Assembly (NCBI GenBank): GCA_019636945.1
Contig: JAHBWO010000030.1
Location: forward strand, 1 to 35,142
From: Nitrospira sp.
Lineage (GTDB): Bacteria; Nitrospirota; Nitrospiria; Nitrospirales; Nitrospiraceae
Direction: 5' to 3'
Length of the DNA: 35,142 nucleotides
Shown: positions 25,728 through 33,760 of the stretch, one piece after another
How positions within the stretch are numbered: the stretch's first letter is position 1
Layout: each line of letters starts with the position of its first letter
The notes under the pieces: generated by a model
Databases searched by the model: none
What the model was told of the DNA's origin: nothing
What the model saw: the letters and a program-made list of their open reading frames with translations, nothing else
Made by a program: the position numbers and the translations under genes

Positions 25728-27647
25728 ATGCAACCTTCATCGAGAAAAATGGTAGATGTTGCTGACTATGTGTGGGGCAGGCTTAAATTGCGGCTCCTCC
25801 CTACCGGAACGGGTTTCTGGAAAAGGTTGAGACCCGTTGCCTTGCACGTTGTCGTTTGGATCGTTTCGATGTACAGGCTGACGCTACATGGGGTTGTGTT
25901 CATCGGCGTCACGGGCAGCTGTGGTAAGACCACGACCAAAGAAATGGTCGCGGCCGTGCTCTCCTATCAGTACAAAGGGCATGTAAGCCAGGGTAATAGA
26001 AATTTTATAATGGAGGTGATTCGATCAATATTACAGATCCGCTGGGGGCATCAATTCTGTGTCCAGGAGTTCACGATCGGAGGCCTCGGCGAAGCGATCC
26101 CGTTGGAGAGGCAGTTCGCAATGTTTCAGCCGCAGATAGGGGTGGTGACCACCGTTGGAGATGATCATATCAGCGCCCACGGCAGTCGAGAGGCGATCGC
26201 GGCTGAAAAGGGGAAATTGATTGCTGCTCTCCCGCAGCATGGCACCGCGATTCTGAATGCGGATGACCCTCTGGTCCTGGCGATGCAACACCGCTGTAAA
26301 GGGCGCACCCTGACGTACGGCCTGTCCCCTGACGCCCTGCTGCGTGCGCAAGATATTCATGACGACTGGCCCAGCCGGTTGTCCCTGACGGTCTTGTATG
26401 AAGGGGAATCGGTTCGCGTGCAGACGCAATTGTGTGGTGCACACCTGGTGCCGAATGTGCTTGCCGCGATGGCCGTCGGACAAGCCATGGGGGTCAGTCT
26501 TCAATCGGCGGCGACCGCACTGGCAAGCGTGGCCCCAGTTCCCGGTCGCATGTATCCCATTGAGAGTCCCGACGGCGTGACCTTTATCCGCGATGACGTG
26601 AAGGCTCCGGTCTGGACCATCCCCCCGGCATTGGACTACGTACGTCGCGCCATGGCTAAACGCAAAATCATTATTCTGGGGACACTTTCCGACTACAAAG
26701 GAGGAGCGCCTAGCTCGACCTATGCACGGGTTGCAGGACAGGCGGTGGAGGCAGCGGATTACGTGTTCTTCGTTGGGCAGTGGGCATCACGCTCCCTTCG
26801 CGCCAAACGCCATGCCGACGACCAGGCCCTGCAGGCCTTTGTGACTGTGGACCACCTCAATGGATTCTTGCGTGGCTTCTTGCAACCGGGCGATTTCGTG
26901 TTCATCAAGGGATCAGTTGCTGATCGTCTATCGCGTATCGTATCGGCGTGGAGCCAAAAGTCGTCAGGGCTGCCTGCCGCAGATAGTCGCGAGCTCAATC
27001 ATTCGGTCACGTCACCGAGCACGAACGAGGCCCCCATTCTTTCGACGGATGGCACGGGTTTGGACCAGGGGGGCACCCAACTCGTCGTGGGATTAGGAAA
27101 CCCTGGCAAGCGGTTTGACCACACGCCTCACAACGTGGGCTACCGGACGCTAGAACTGCTTGCCGAATCGTTACAAGCGACGTGGGCTGAGGAAGAGTTG
27201 GGGGTCGTGGCTCGGGCTCACGTGCACGGGCACCCAGTGTTGTTGGTGAAACCAGCGACCGAGATGAACCGGATTGGGCCATGGATGCGGCAGCTGGCGG
27301 ATCAGGCACGATTGAAGCTCCAAGACTGTCTGATCATTCAAGATGATCTCAGTCTCCAGCCGGGGGTCGTTCGGAATCGGATGAGCGGCAGCTCCGGAGG
27401 GCATAAAGGGGTTCAGTCCGTTATCGCCGCATTTCAAAGTGAAGAGATCCGACGAATCAAAATTGGGGTGGGACTCCCAGCCGATGGAACACCGGTCGCA
27501 CGATATGTGTTAACACCATTTGACACCGCGCAGCGCGATACGGTTGAGCAGGCGTGCCGCCAAGCAGCCACCCGCGTCCTCGAGATGCTCAAGACCCATC
27601 CAGGTCTCCCCCGAAAACGACGACATCCGAAACCAGGGAAGGTCTGA
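25728..27647 (+). CDS. Mur ligase-like domain fused to peptidyl-tRNA hydrolase-like domain
   Basis: A 639-residue two-domain protein. Residues about 55-410 are a MurF-type Mur ligase (ATP-dependent amide-bond formation): P-loop GVTGSCGKTTT (60-70), SQGNRNF, VQEFTIGG, VGDDHISAHGS, ILNADDP, LTYGLSPDA, PNVLAAMAVG, PVPGRMYPIE and FVFIKGS. The usual N-terminal UDP-substrate domain is missing (only about 55 residues precede the P-loop), and the usual YNANP motif reads VKAP. Residues about 450-622 resemble Pth, which cleaves aminoacyl/peptidyl-tRNA: LVVGLGNPG, HTPHNVGY, KPATEMNRIG, IIQDDLSLQPG and GGHKG. Pth residues Asn10, His20, Met67-Asn68 and Asp93 are retained (N458, H468, M513-N514, D539), but Asn114 is Lys (K560). 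A Pro/Ser-rich linker (about 411-448) joins them. The ATG at 25728 has no strong ribosome-binding site. Not the housekeeping murF or pth; function unknown. Confidence 0.88.
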   Translation: MQPSSRKMVDVADYVWGRLKLRLLPTGTGFWKRLRPVALHVVVWIVSMYRLTLHGVVFIGVTGSCGKTTTKEMVAAVLSYQYKGHVSQGNRNFIMEVIRSILQIRWGHQFCVQEFTIGGLGEAIPLERQFAMFQPQIGVVTTVGDDHISAHGSREAIAAEKGKLIAALPQHGTAILNADDPLVLAMQHRCKGRTLTYGLSPDALLRAQDIHDDWPSRLSLTVLYEGESVRVQTQLCGAHLVPNVLAAMAVGQAMGVSLQSAATALASVAPVPGRMYPIESPDGVTFIRDDVKAPVWTIPPALDYVRRAMAKRKIIILGTLSDYKGGAPSSTYARVAGQAVEAADYVFFVGQWASRSLRAKRHADDQALQAFVTVDHLNGFLRGFLQPGDFVFIKGSVADRLSRIVSAWSQKSSGLPAADSRELNHSVTSPSTNEAPILSTDGTGLDQGGTQLVVGLGNPGKRFDHTPHNVGYRTLELLAESLQATWAEEELGVVARAHVHGHPVLLVKPATEMNRIGPWMRQLADQARLKLQDCLIIQDDLSLQPGVVRNRMSGSSGGHKGVQSVIAAFQSEEIRRIKIGVGLPADGTPVARYVLTPFDTAQRDTVEQACRQAATRVLEMLKTHPGLPRKRRHPKPGKV

Positions 27648-27684
27648 TTAATTGACGTTGGCACGAAACATTCTGTTTCTGCGT

Positions 27685-27722
27685 GGAGTACCAGGCGTTC
27701 ACAGCGTGGTATTCAGTACTCC
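27685..27722. repeat. Inverted repeat downstream of the Mur ligase-Pth gene
   Basis: GGAGTAC (27685-27691) and GTACTCC (27716-27722) are perfect complements with a 24-base loop. It could be a transcript-end hairpin or part of a decayed element. No T-run follows. Confidence 0.3.
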
Positions 27723-27771
27723 GAAAACATCCTTCCGGTGATTTGTTGTCGTCAGGCCCCTGGACCCCCGC

Positions 27772-27975
27772 CTATGCGGCATCGGCCAAGAGCCGCCGCC
27801 GCGCCACGTACAGGTTCGCGAGTCCGTGGTAGCGGACTTTGGCCCATCCGAAGATCCGCTTCAGCACCAAGACCGCAGGTTCCACTTTTGCCAGGATTTT
27901 CGACTTGGTCCGATTGCGCGTCCGCTTGGTCTCACGCAGAGGCCGTTGGCGATGGGCCTCCGCCTCTATACGAAA
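27772..27975 (-). pseudogene. IS5-family transposase C-terminal relic
   Basis: The minus strand reads NRTKSKILAKVEPAVLVLKR, IFGWAKVRYHGL and ANLYVARRRLLADAA before a stop at 27772-27774. IS5-group transposases have NRxKSxxRAxVEHVFGxxKxxFGFxKVRYRGL at this place, then about a dozen residues missing here, then LANLxxxRxxL. An in-frame stop lies upstream. So this is a truncated and internally deleted fragment. The rest of the 27648-28257 gap shows nothing identifiable other than the ribosome-binding site AGGAGA (28247-28252). Confidence 0.7.
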
Positions 27976-28257
27976 CCCTTAGCTCGGGGTCTCAGCCCCA
28001 CTGATTACTGGTCGCTAAAAAGCTGGAGTCCGGACTTCGTACGTGATATCTTGCCACCACAGGAATTTTGCACGTTCTTGATTCCTTTATTTGCCTAATC
28101 GGTAGTGTGGTCAAGCCAACCTTCATGATTGTTTAACCTGCCCCGCGATCGGCAGATTACTCGTTAAGCGCATGATTACATACATGCTTTGGCTGTACTA
28201 CATTTCGGCCTTTCCTACTTCGGCGGGTATTGACCAGCATTCAACTAGGAGATCGGC

Positions 28258-29394
28258 ATGGGCGTTCCACTACTTGATTTGAAAGCGCATCACGAGCCGC
28301 TTCATCAGGAGATTATGGCGGCGATAGAGCAGACCTTCCGGAGTCAGACCTTCATTTTAGGGCCTGAAGTGGGAAAATTAGAAGAACAAATCGCCGCCTA
28401 CTGCCAAGCGAAGTATGGGATCGGGGTGACTTCAGGGACCGACGCTCTCCTGATCGCGTTGATGGCCCTGGGTGTGGGGCCGGGAGATGAAGTGATTACG
28501 ACGCCCTATTCCTTCTTTGCCACTGCCGGAGCTGTGGTTCGGCTCGGCGCCAAGCCGGTGCTTGTCGATATCGATCCCCGCACGTTCAATCTGGATCCTG
28601 GTAAGATCGAAAAGGCCATAACGCAGCGAACGAAAGCCCTCATCCCTGTCCACCTCTATGGACAGTCGGCCGACATGGGACCGATCATGGATCTTGCACA
28701 CCGCCGGCAGCTGGCCGTAATCGAAGATGCCGCTCAGGCGATCGGGACCGAGTATACCGACGGCCGACGCGTCGGCAGTATTGGGACCATTGGTTGCTTC
28801 TCGTTCTTCCCCAGTAAGAACCTCGGCTGCTTAGGAGATGGCGGGATGGTTGTGACCAATGATCCCGATCTCGCGGAACGGATGCGAGTTCTTCGTACCC
28901 ACGGCAGTAAGCCGAAGTACTACCACAAATTGATCGGCGGGAACTTTCGGCTCGATACGATCCAGGCGGCGGTGCTCACTGTGAAGCTCAAATATTTAGA
29001 CCAATGGACGAGACGTCGACAAGAAAATGCTGACCGCTATGAGACGCTGTTTCAACAGAGCGGTCTGATCCAGACTGGACGCGTGCGGTTGCCGGAGGCT
29101 GTCTATCGAACCTCCGGTGTGAAGCATTATCACATCTATAATCAATTCGTGCTGCGCGTGGAGCGACGGAACGATATCATGGCTCATCTCAAGCAGAAAG
29201 AAATTGGAACGGAGGTCTATTATCCAGTACCATTTCATTTGCAAGAATGTTTTCGATATTTGGGGCATCAGGAAGGTGATTTCCCTGAATCGGAACGCGC
29301 GGCCAACGAGACCGTCGCAGTTCCGATCTATCCGGAACTGACACTAGCCCAGCAAGCTGAGGTCGTCGACGCTGTCGCCACATTCTATAGATAG
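28258..29394 (+). CDS. DegT/DnrJ/EryC1/StrS family sugar aminotransferase (378 aa)
   Basis: PLP-dependent sugar aminotransferase of the DegT family. The PLP Lys is K187 in FFPSKNLGCLGDGGM; the Asp that contacts the PLP ring nitrogen is D157 in VIEDAAQAIG; SGTDALLIAL binds the phosphate. FILGPEVGKLEEQIA is the usual N-terminal motif. It would transfer an amino group, typically from glutamate, to the keto carbon of a nucleotide sugar (C3 or C4). Length and motifs are complete. The start has AGGAGA five bases upstream. A second, different aminotransferase follows at 29968, so two distinct amino sugars, or one gene of mixed origin, are possible. The exact substrate cannot be assigned. Confidence 0.93.
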   Translation: MGVPLLDLKAHHEPLHQEIMAAIEQTFRSQTFILGPEVGKLEEQIAAYCQAKYGIGVTSGTDALLIALMALGVGPGDEVITTPYSFFATAGAVVRLGAKPVLVDIDPRTFNLDPGKIEKAITQRTKALIPVHLYGQSADMGPIMDLAHRRQLAVIEDAAQAIGTEYTDGRRVGSIGTIGCFSFFPSKNLGCLGDGGMVVTNDPDLAERMRVLRTHGSKPKYYHKLIGGNFRLDTIQAAVLTVKLKYLDQWTRRRQENADRYETLFQQSGLIQTGRVRLPEAVYRTSGVKHYHIYNQFVLRVERRNDIMAHLKQKEIGTEVYYPVPFHLQECFRYLGHQEGDFPESERAANETVAVPIYPELTLAQQAEVVDAVATFYR

Positions 29395-29967
29395 CTGGTG
29401 GTTGAGGCGTTTCTTGAAATTGTAGGATACAGAGGGGGATCCGGAAATTCGGACAGTGTGGTTAGAGCCTATCCTAAAACCGACAAACGCCGGGGTCCCT
29501 AACAGCCGATGGCATGAGGCGGCAATCCATAGCGTCCACTATTCGACAGCTGCAGTCATACGGGAGAACCGTCCGCCACTGCCGTGGATGACATTCTCGG
29601 TGCCACGGTCCAAATCGCCAGATGCAACGAATTCCGGACCATCAAGGTCATCCTCTAAAGCCAAGCTGCCGCTGAGTACACCATCTCTATTCCAAGGTCC
29701 TCCTGGGTTGACAGGGGGATATGGTTACACCGTAAGGTGTTAATCGTCAAATCCTGGATTATAAAGATTTAATCTCGGTATTCTCTGTGTAGCCTTAAGT
29801 TTCCCATTATTGTATAATATTATTGGTTAAGTGCCGTTCGGATGCGCCGCCTTTCAGGATAGCCGTGTTTCTATTGCCCCCCCCAAAGACGGATTGTGAT
29901 TTTTTGAAGTTATGGGAAAGTGTGTCTTGTTTGGTGAGCGGTCTTTAACCAGAGAGGAGTTCAGCGA
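29395..29967. other. Intergenic region of 573 bp, probably with a promoter
   Basis: One frame (29456-29743, start MWLEPILKPTNAGVPNSR) faintly recalls the N-terminus of an IS5-type transposase (WxxLEPILxP), but the rest does not, so I do not call it. The right third is AT-rich and contains TATAAT at 29813-29818. The ribosome-binding site GAGAGGAG (29952-29959) belongs to the next gene. Confidence 0.45.
29813..29818 (+). promoter_or_regulatory. Possible sigma-70 -10 box upstream of the second aminotransferase
   Basis: Perfect TATAAT preceded directly by TG, in an AT-rich stretch. No good -35 hexamer is seen at 16-18 bases. The distance to the ATG at 29968 is about 150 bases. It would give the 29968-33662 operon its own promoter. 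Confidence 0.35.
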
Positions 29968-31125
29968 ATGAAAGACTTTCTGCCGTTTCATAGGTCTGAT
30001 GTGGGTGAAGAGGAAGTCGCTGAGGTCGTTGAAGTTCTCCGGTCAGGCTGGCTGACAACGGGTCCTAAAGTTCGAGAATTCGAGAGAGAGTTTGCTGCGA
30101 TGGTGGGAGCCCAGCATGCCATTGCTGTGAATTCTTGTACGGCTGCACTCCATCTTGCGCTTGAGGCGATTGGCATATGTGAAGGTGATGAGGTTCTGGT
30201 TCCAACCATGACCTTCGCGGCGACGGCCGAGGTGGTGACGTACTTTAAGGCCAAGCCGGTGCTACTGGATTGTACCGAAAGTACCTTGAACCTGAACACG
30301 GATTTGATTGAGAAAGCCATTACAAAGAAGACAAAAGCGATCATTCCTGTCCATTTTGCCGGGCATCCCTGCGATCTCAAGCCTATTCATGCGATTGCAA
30401 AAGCAAACAACTTGCATGTGATCGAAGATGCAGCACACGCGTTGCCGGCACGATATCACGGGAAAATGATTGGGAGCATCTCTGACATCACATGCTTTTC
30501 GTTCTATGCGACAAAGAATATTACTACCGGCGAAGGCGGGATGATTACTACGGATAACGCTGAGTGGGCTGCCCGTATGCGAATGATGAGTTTACATGGA
30601 CTCAGCCGCGATGCATGGAACCGCTATTCCTCGCAGGGGTCCTGGTATTACGAAATTCTGTCACCTGGATTTAAGTATAACTTGACGGATATTGCTGCTG
30701 CCCTCGGTTTGGCTCAGTTGAAGAAGTGCGATCGGTTTTGGAAGGGGCGCGAGCAATATGCGGCTCGGTACGGGGAAGGGTTTAAGGATCTGCCTGAGAT
30801 TGCCTGCCCTCAAACTGACGCGCACGTGCAACATGCATGGCATTTGTACGTGATCCAATTAGAGTTGGATCGCTTACGGATCAGCCGTGATGAGTTCATT
30901 CGTCAACTTCAGGAAGCTGGCGTTGGGTGCAGTGTACATTTCATTCCTCTTCATCTGCATCCCTATCACCGAGATAAGGGAAGTTACCGACCTGAAGATT
31001 TCCCAGTTTCGAGCAGGGTGTTCCAGCGAATCGTTTCGCTGCCGCTGTACTCAAAAATGACGGAGGACGAGATTGATCGTGTCATCGGGATCGTTCGCGA
31101 TCTTGTGAAGAGGAGCCGACGCTAA
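29968..31125 (+). CDS. DegT/DnrJ/EryC1/StrS sugar aminotransferase, probable UDP-4-keto-sugar aminotransferase
   Basis: A 385-residue PLP enzyme. K183 in FYATKNITTGEGGM is the PLP Lys; D154 is in VIEDAAHALPA; VNSCTAALHLAL is the phosphate-binding turn; SGWLTTGPKVREFE is the N-terminal motif of the 4-aminotransferase branch (PglE, PseC, ArnB). The stop codon overlaps the start of the next gene by one base (TAATG), so it is translationally coupled to the fused dehydratase/phosphoglycosyltransferase. The pairing makes it the likely second step after 4,6-dehydration: UDP-4-keto-6-deoxy-HexNAc to UDP-4-amino sugar (inference). The ribosome-binding site GAGAGGAG is at the usual distance from the ATG. 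Confidence 0.92.
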   Translation: MKDFLPFHRSDVGEEEVAEVVEVLRSGWLTTGPKVREFEREFAAMVGAQHAIAVNSCTAALHLALEAIGICEGDEVLVPTMTFAATAEVVTYFKAKPVLLDCTESTLNLNTDLIEKAITKKTKAIIPVHFAGHPCDLKPIHAIAKANNLHVIEDAAHALPARYHGKMIGSISDITCFSFYATKNITTGEGGMITTDNAEWAARMRMMSLHGLSRDAWNRYSSQGSWYYEILSPGFKYNLTDIAAALGLAQLKKCDRFWKGREQYAARYGEGFKDLPEIACPQTDAHVQHAWHLYVIQLELDRLRISRDEFIRQLQEAGVGCSVHFIPLHLHPYHRDKGSYRPEDFPVSSRVFQRIVSLPLYSKMTEDEIDRVIGIVRDLVKRSRR

Positions 31126-33662
31126 TGAAGCGCACCTGCGATATCTGTTTGGCAGCTCTTGGATTGATCATCACCTTGCCGCTTCTGGCTATTATTGCTG
31201 TGTTGATCAAACTGGACTCGTCCGGGCCCGTGATTTTCCGGCAGATTCGCGTTGGGCAAGGATTCCGCCCATTCGCGATTCGGAAGTTTCGGACCATGGT
31301 CGCGAATGACTCACCAGGTGGCTCTCTTATCACCGTTGGGCAGGATTGTCGTATCACCAGAGTCGGGCATGTTTTGCGGGGGCTTAAACTCGATGAATTG
31401 CCGCAGTTATGGAATGTCCTTCTGGGGGATATGAGCCTTGTGGGGCCAAGACCGGAAGTGCCTCGTTATGTGGAGCGGGCACGTGCAGAATTTGCCGAGG
31501 TGCTTACGGTGCGACCGGGGATTACGGATTTGGCTTCGTTGAAGTATATTGATGAGGCCGCGATTCTCGCCGTTTCGACGAACCCTGAAGAAGAGTATCA
31601 AAATAAAGTTCTTCCGGAAAAGCTACGGCTGGCGAAGCTCTATGTCCGCCATATGTCGTTGCGGCTTGATTTCGCCATTATCTTGCAAACAGTGCTTCGT
31701 ATTGCCAGATTGCCCCTCGTAGTTCTTACGCTTCCGGAACTTAGGGCTGCAGTGGAGGTTTCAGTAGATTCTCCATGGGCAGGTCTGTCTGCTTTCATTA
31801 CCAGATGGAGGCGGCCTATTATCGTTGTCGTCGACGTAGGGCTTATCATTCTGGCTAACTACCTCGCTTTTTTTCTGCGATACGATGGGAATATTCCTCA
31901 GAGCGATCGCTATGTCTTCGAGCAGACGGTCCTGGGATTGGTTGCCGTGAGAGGAGTTGCATTTGCTTTGTATGGCTTGAACGAAGGTCTGTGGAGGTAT
32001 ACTAGTCTCTGGGATCTTCAAAATATTCTGAAGGGCGTTTTGGTGAGTACGGTAGCATTTGTGGGCTGGGTTTATTGGGTAATGGGGATTAGCAGCTATC
32101 CTCGTTCCATCTTTGCGATCGATGCCATACTCGTTGTGGGATTTCTTGCCGGCGTGAGATTGTCGTCGAGAGTTTTGCGGGATAAAGTAATATTTCAGAA
32201 AAGACGAAGGGTGTTGGTGATTGGTGCTGGAGATTCCGGCGAGCGGGTTGTGCGAGAGATGAAGACGCGCAGCGCATTCAACTGCCAGCCAATTGGGCTT
32301 GTTGATGACAATAGTCTGCTCCTCAATCAGCGCATTCACGGAGTTCGCGTACTGGGGGGCATGCAGGATATCCCCAAACTCATGGAAGCGCTCAAGCCAG
32401 AAGTTGTTGTAGTGGCGGTGCCCAATCCGACACCTGAGTTCCTTCGAGACCTGGTTATTAAGCTAGAGCCATATGATGTGTCAATTAAGACATTGCCTGG
32501 GAAAGAGGAGCTGCTTACGGATCAAAGCGCCGTCAGTCAGATCCGAAATGTGTCCATCCCTGATCTTTTGTCACGTGCCCCGGTGAATCTCGACAATCGT
32601 GCCACGAGGCAGTTAGTGAGAAATAAAACAGTCATGATTACTGGTGCGGGCGGGTCTATTGGGTCCGAAGTGGCTCGCCAAATTGCGTCGTTCGAGCCAA
32701 AGGAGCTGTTGTTGTATGAGCGTCACGAGAACAGTCTCTACAATATCCATAAGGAACTTGATGATAAGAAATATTCCTTTCCCATTATTCCCCTGATTGG
32801 GGATATTACGGATGCGCAAAGGCTTTCGTCTGTGTTTGAGCGATATCGCCCGCAGATTTTGTTCCATGCGGCGGCGCATAAGCATGTGCCACTGGTTGAA
32901 GCGAATCCCGTTGAAGCAGTGAAGAATAACTGCATGGGTACGCGTATTACGGCTGAGGCGGCCAGTCTTTATGGCGTAGAGCAATTTGTTCATATTTCGA
33001 CCGACAAAGCCGTCAATCCATCGAGTGTGATGGGTGCGACCAAACGGGTGGCGGAGCTCGTTATCCAGGATATTGCCAGAACCAGCCGGACGCGATTTTT
33101 ACTTGTTCGGTTCGGCAATGTTCTCGGCAGTAGTGGGAGTGTCTTGCTCCGGTTCCAGGAACAGATCAGGTCCGGTGGACCCGTGACGGTCACGCACCCG
33201 GAAATCCGACGCTACTTCATGCTGATTCCGGAGGCGGTTCAGCTGGTTCTTCAGGCGGCAACTATCGGAGAACAAGGTCAGACCTACATTCTCGATATGG
33301 GAGAACAAATCAAAGTGCTCGATATTGCTCGAAGCCTTATCCGCTTGTCCGGGCTTGTCCCCGGTAGAGATGTTCCTATTCGATTCGTAGGGCTTCGTCC
33401 CGGAGAAAAATTGTATGAGGAATTAGTCGGTGAGGGAGAGATTGCGGTTAGCTCTCCGCTGGAGAAGATTTTGCAAATCCGGACGGTCAATCCTCTCGAC
33501 TTCGACGTGTTTCGAGAAAAGCTATCAGCGCTGGAAGCGGCCAGCTCTCACGATGAGCCGGATGTGGTATTGGAACAATTGAAGGGGATCGTTCCGATGT
33601 TCCAAACGTCGGTACCGGATACAGAGGCTGCTGGGGTCATGACAGGATCGGCACAAATCTAA
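31125..33662 (+). CDS. Fusion of phosphoglycosyltransferase (PglC/WcaJ type) and FlaA1/CapD-type 4,6-dehydratase
   Basis: An 845-residue protein. Residues 1-195 are a bacterial sugar transferase: one N-terminal hydrophobic helix, GPVIFRQIRVG, FRTM, and KLDELPQLWNVLLGDMSLVG (88-107) with the catalytic Asp-Glu, GPRPE and RPGIT. Residues about 230-345 hold around four membrane segments. Residues 362-480 are the first Rossmann-like domain (VLVIGAGDSGE). Residues 498-790 are a NAD(P)-dependent short-chain dehydratase: MITGAGGSIGSE (504-515), HISTDKAV (623-630) and VMGATKR (635-641), in which Met replaces the Tyr of the YxxxK motif as is usual for the FlaA1/CapD/PglF branch. The N-terminal part would load a sugar-1-phosphate on undecaprenyl phosphate. 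The C-terminal part would dehydrate UDP-HexNAc. Coupled by a one-base overlap to the aminotransferase. The order (transferase first, then dehydratase) is notable. Confidence 0.93.
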   Translation: MKRTCDICLAALGLIITLPLLAIIAVLIKLDSSGPVIFRQIRVGQGFRPFAIRKFRTMVANDSPGGSLITVGQDCRITRVGHVLRGLKLDELPQLWNVLLGDMSLVGPRPEVPRYVERARAEFAEVLTVRPGITDLASLKYIDEAAILAVSTNPEEEYQNKVLPEKLRLAKLYVRHMSLRLDFAIILQTVLRIARLPLVVLTLPELRAAVEVSVDSPWAGLSAFITRWRRPIIVVVDVGLIILANYLAFFLRYDGNIPQSDRYVFEQTVLGLVAVRGVAFALYGLNEGLWRYTSLWDLQNILKGVLVSTVAFVGWVYWVMGISSYPRSIFAIDAILVVGFLAGVRLSSRVLRDKVIFQKRRRVLVIGAGDSGERVVREMKTRSAFNCQPIGLVDDNSLLLNQRIHGVRVLGGMQDIPKLMEALKPEVVVVAVPNPTPEFLRDLVIKLEPYDVSIKTLPGKEELLTDQSAVSQIRNVSIPDLLSRAPVNLDNRATRQLVRNKTVMITGAGGSIGSEVARQIASFEPKELLLYERHENSLYNIHKELDDKKYSFPIIPLIGDITDAQRLSSVFERYRPQILFHAAAHKHVPLVEANPVEAVKNNCMGTRITAEAASLYGVEQFVHISTDKAVNPSSVMGATKRVAELVIQDIARTSRTRFLLVRFGNVLGSSGSVLLRFQEQIRSGGPVTVTHPEIRRYFMLIPEAVQLVLQAATIGEQGQTYILDMGEQIKVLDIARSLIRLSGLVPGRDVPIRFVGLRPGEKLYEELVGEGEIAVSSPLEKILQIRTVNPLDFDVFREKLSALEAASSHDEPDVVLEQLKGIVPMFQTSVPDTEAAGVMTGSAQI

Positions 33663-33760
33663 GCAGGATAGAGAAAGGTGATGCGAAAGGCTAACAAGCC
33701 ATCAAGGCGCCTTTTCCCCTGAATTCACGGTGTTTGACTTTACGGTATCTGGGAGTAACC

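Noticed and set aside
27880..27900. GG-N10-GC match (GGTTCCACTTTTGCC) as a sigma-54 promoter
   Set aside because: It lacks the CAC part of the -24 box and lies in the IS5 transposase relic.
29456..29743. 95-codon open frame as an IS5-type transposase N-terminus
   Set aside because: Only a handful of residues (LEPILKP) resemble it; no helix-turn-helix or further motif, so not enough to call.
33686..33715. Possible hairpin AAAGGC...GCCTTTT as a terminator between dehydratase fusion and chain-length gene
   Set aside because: The loop is about 17 bases, the stem is weak and only four T follow; the next gene starts within 50 bases, so read-through is likelier.
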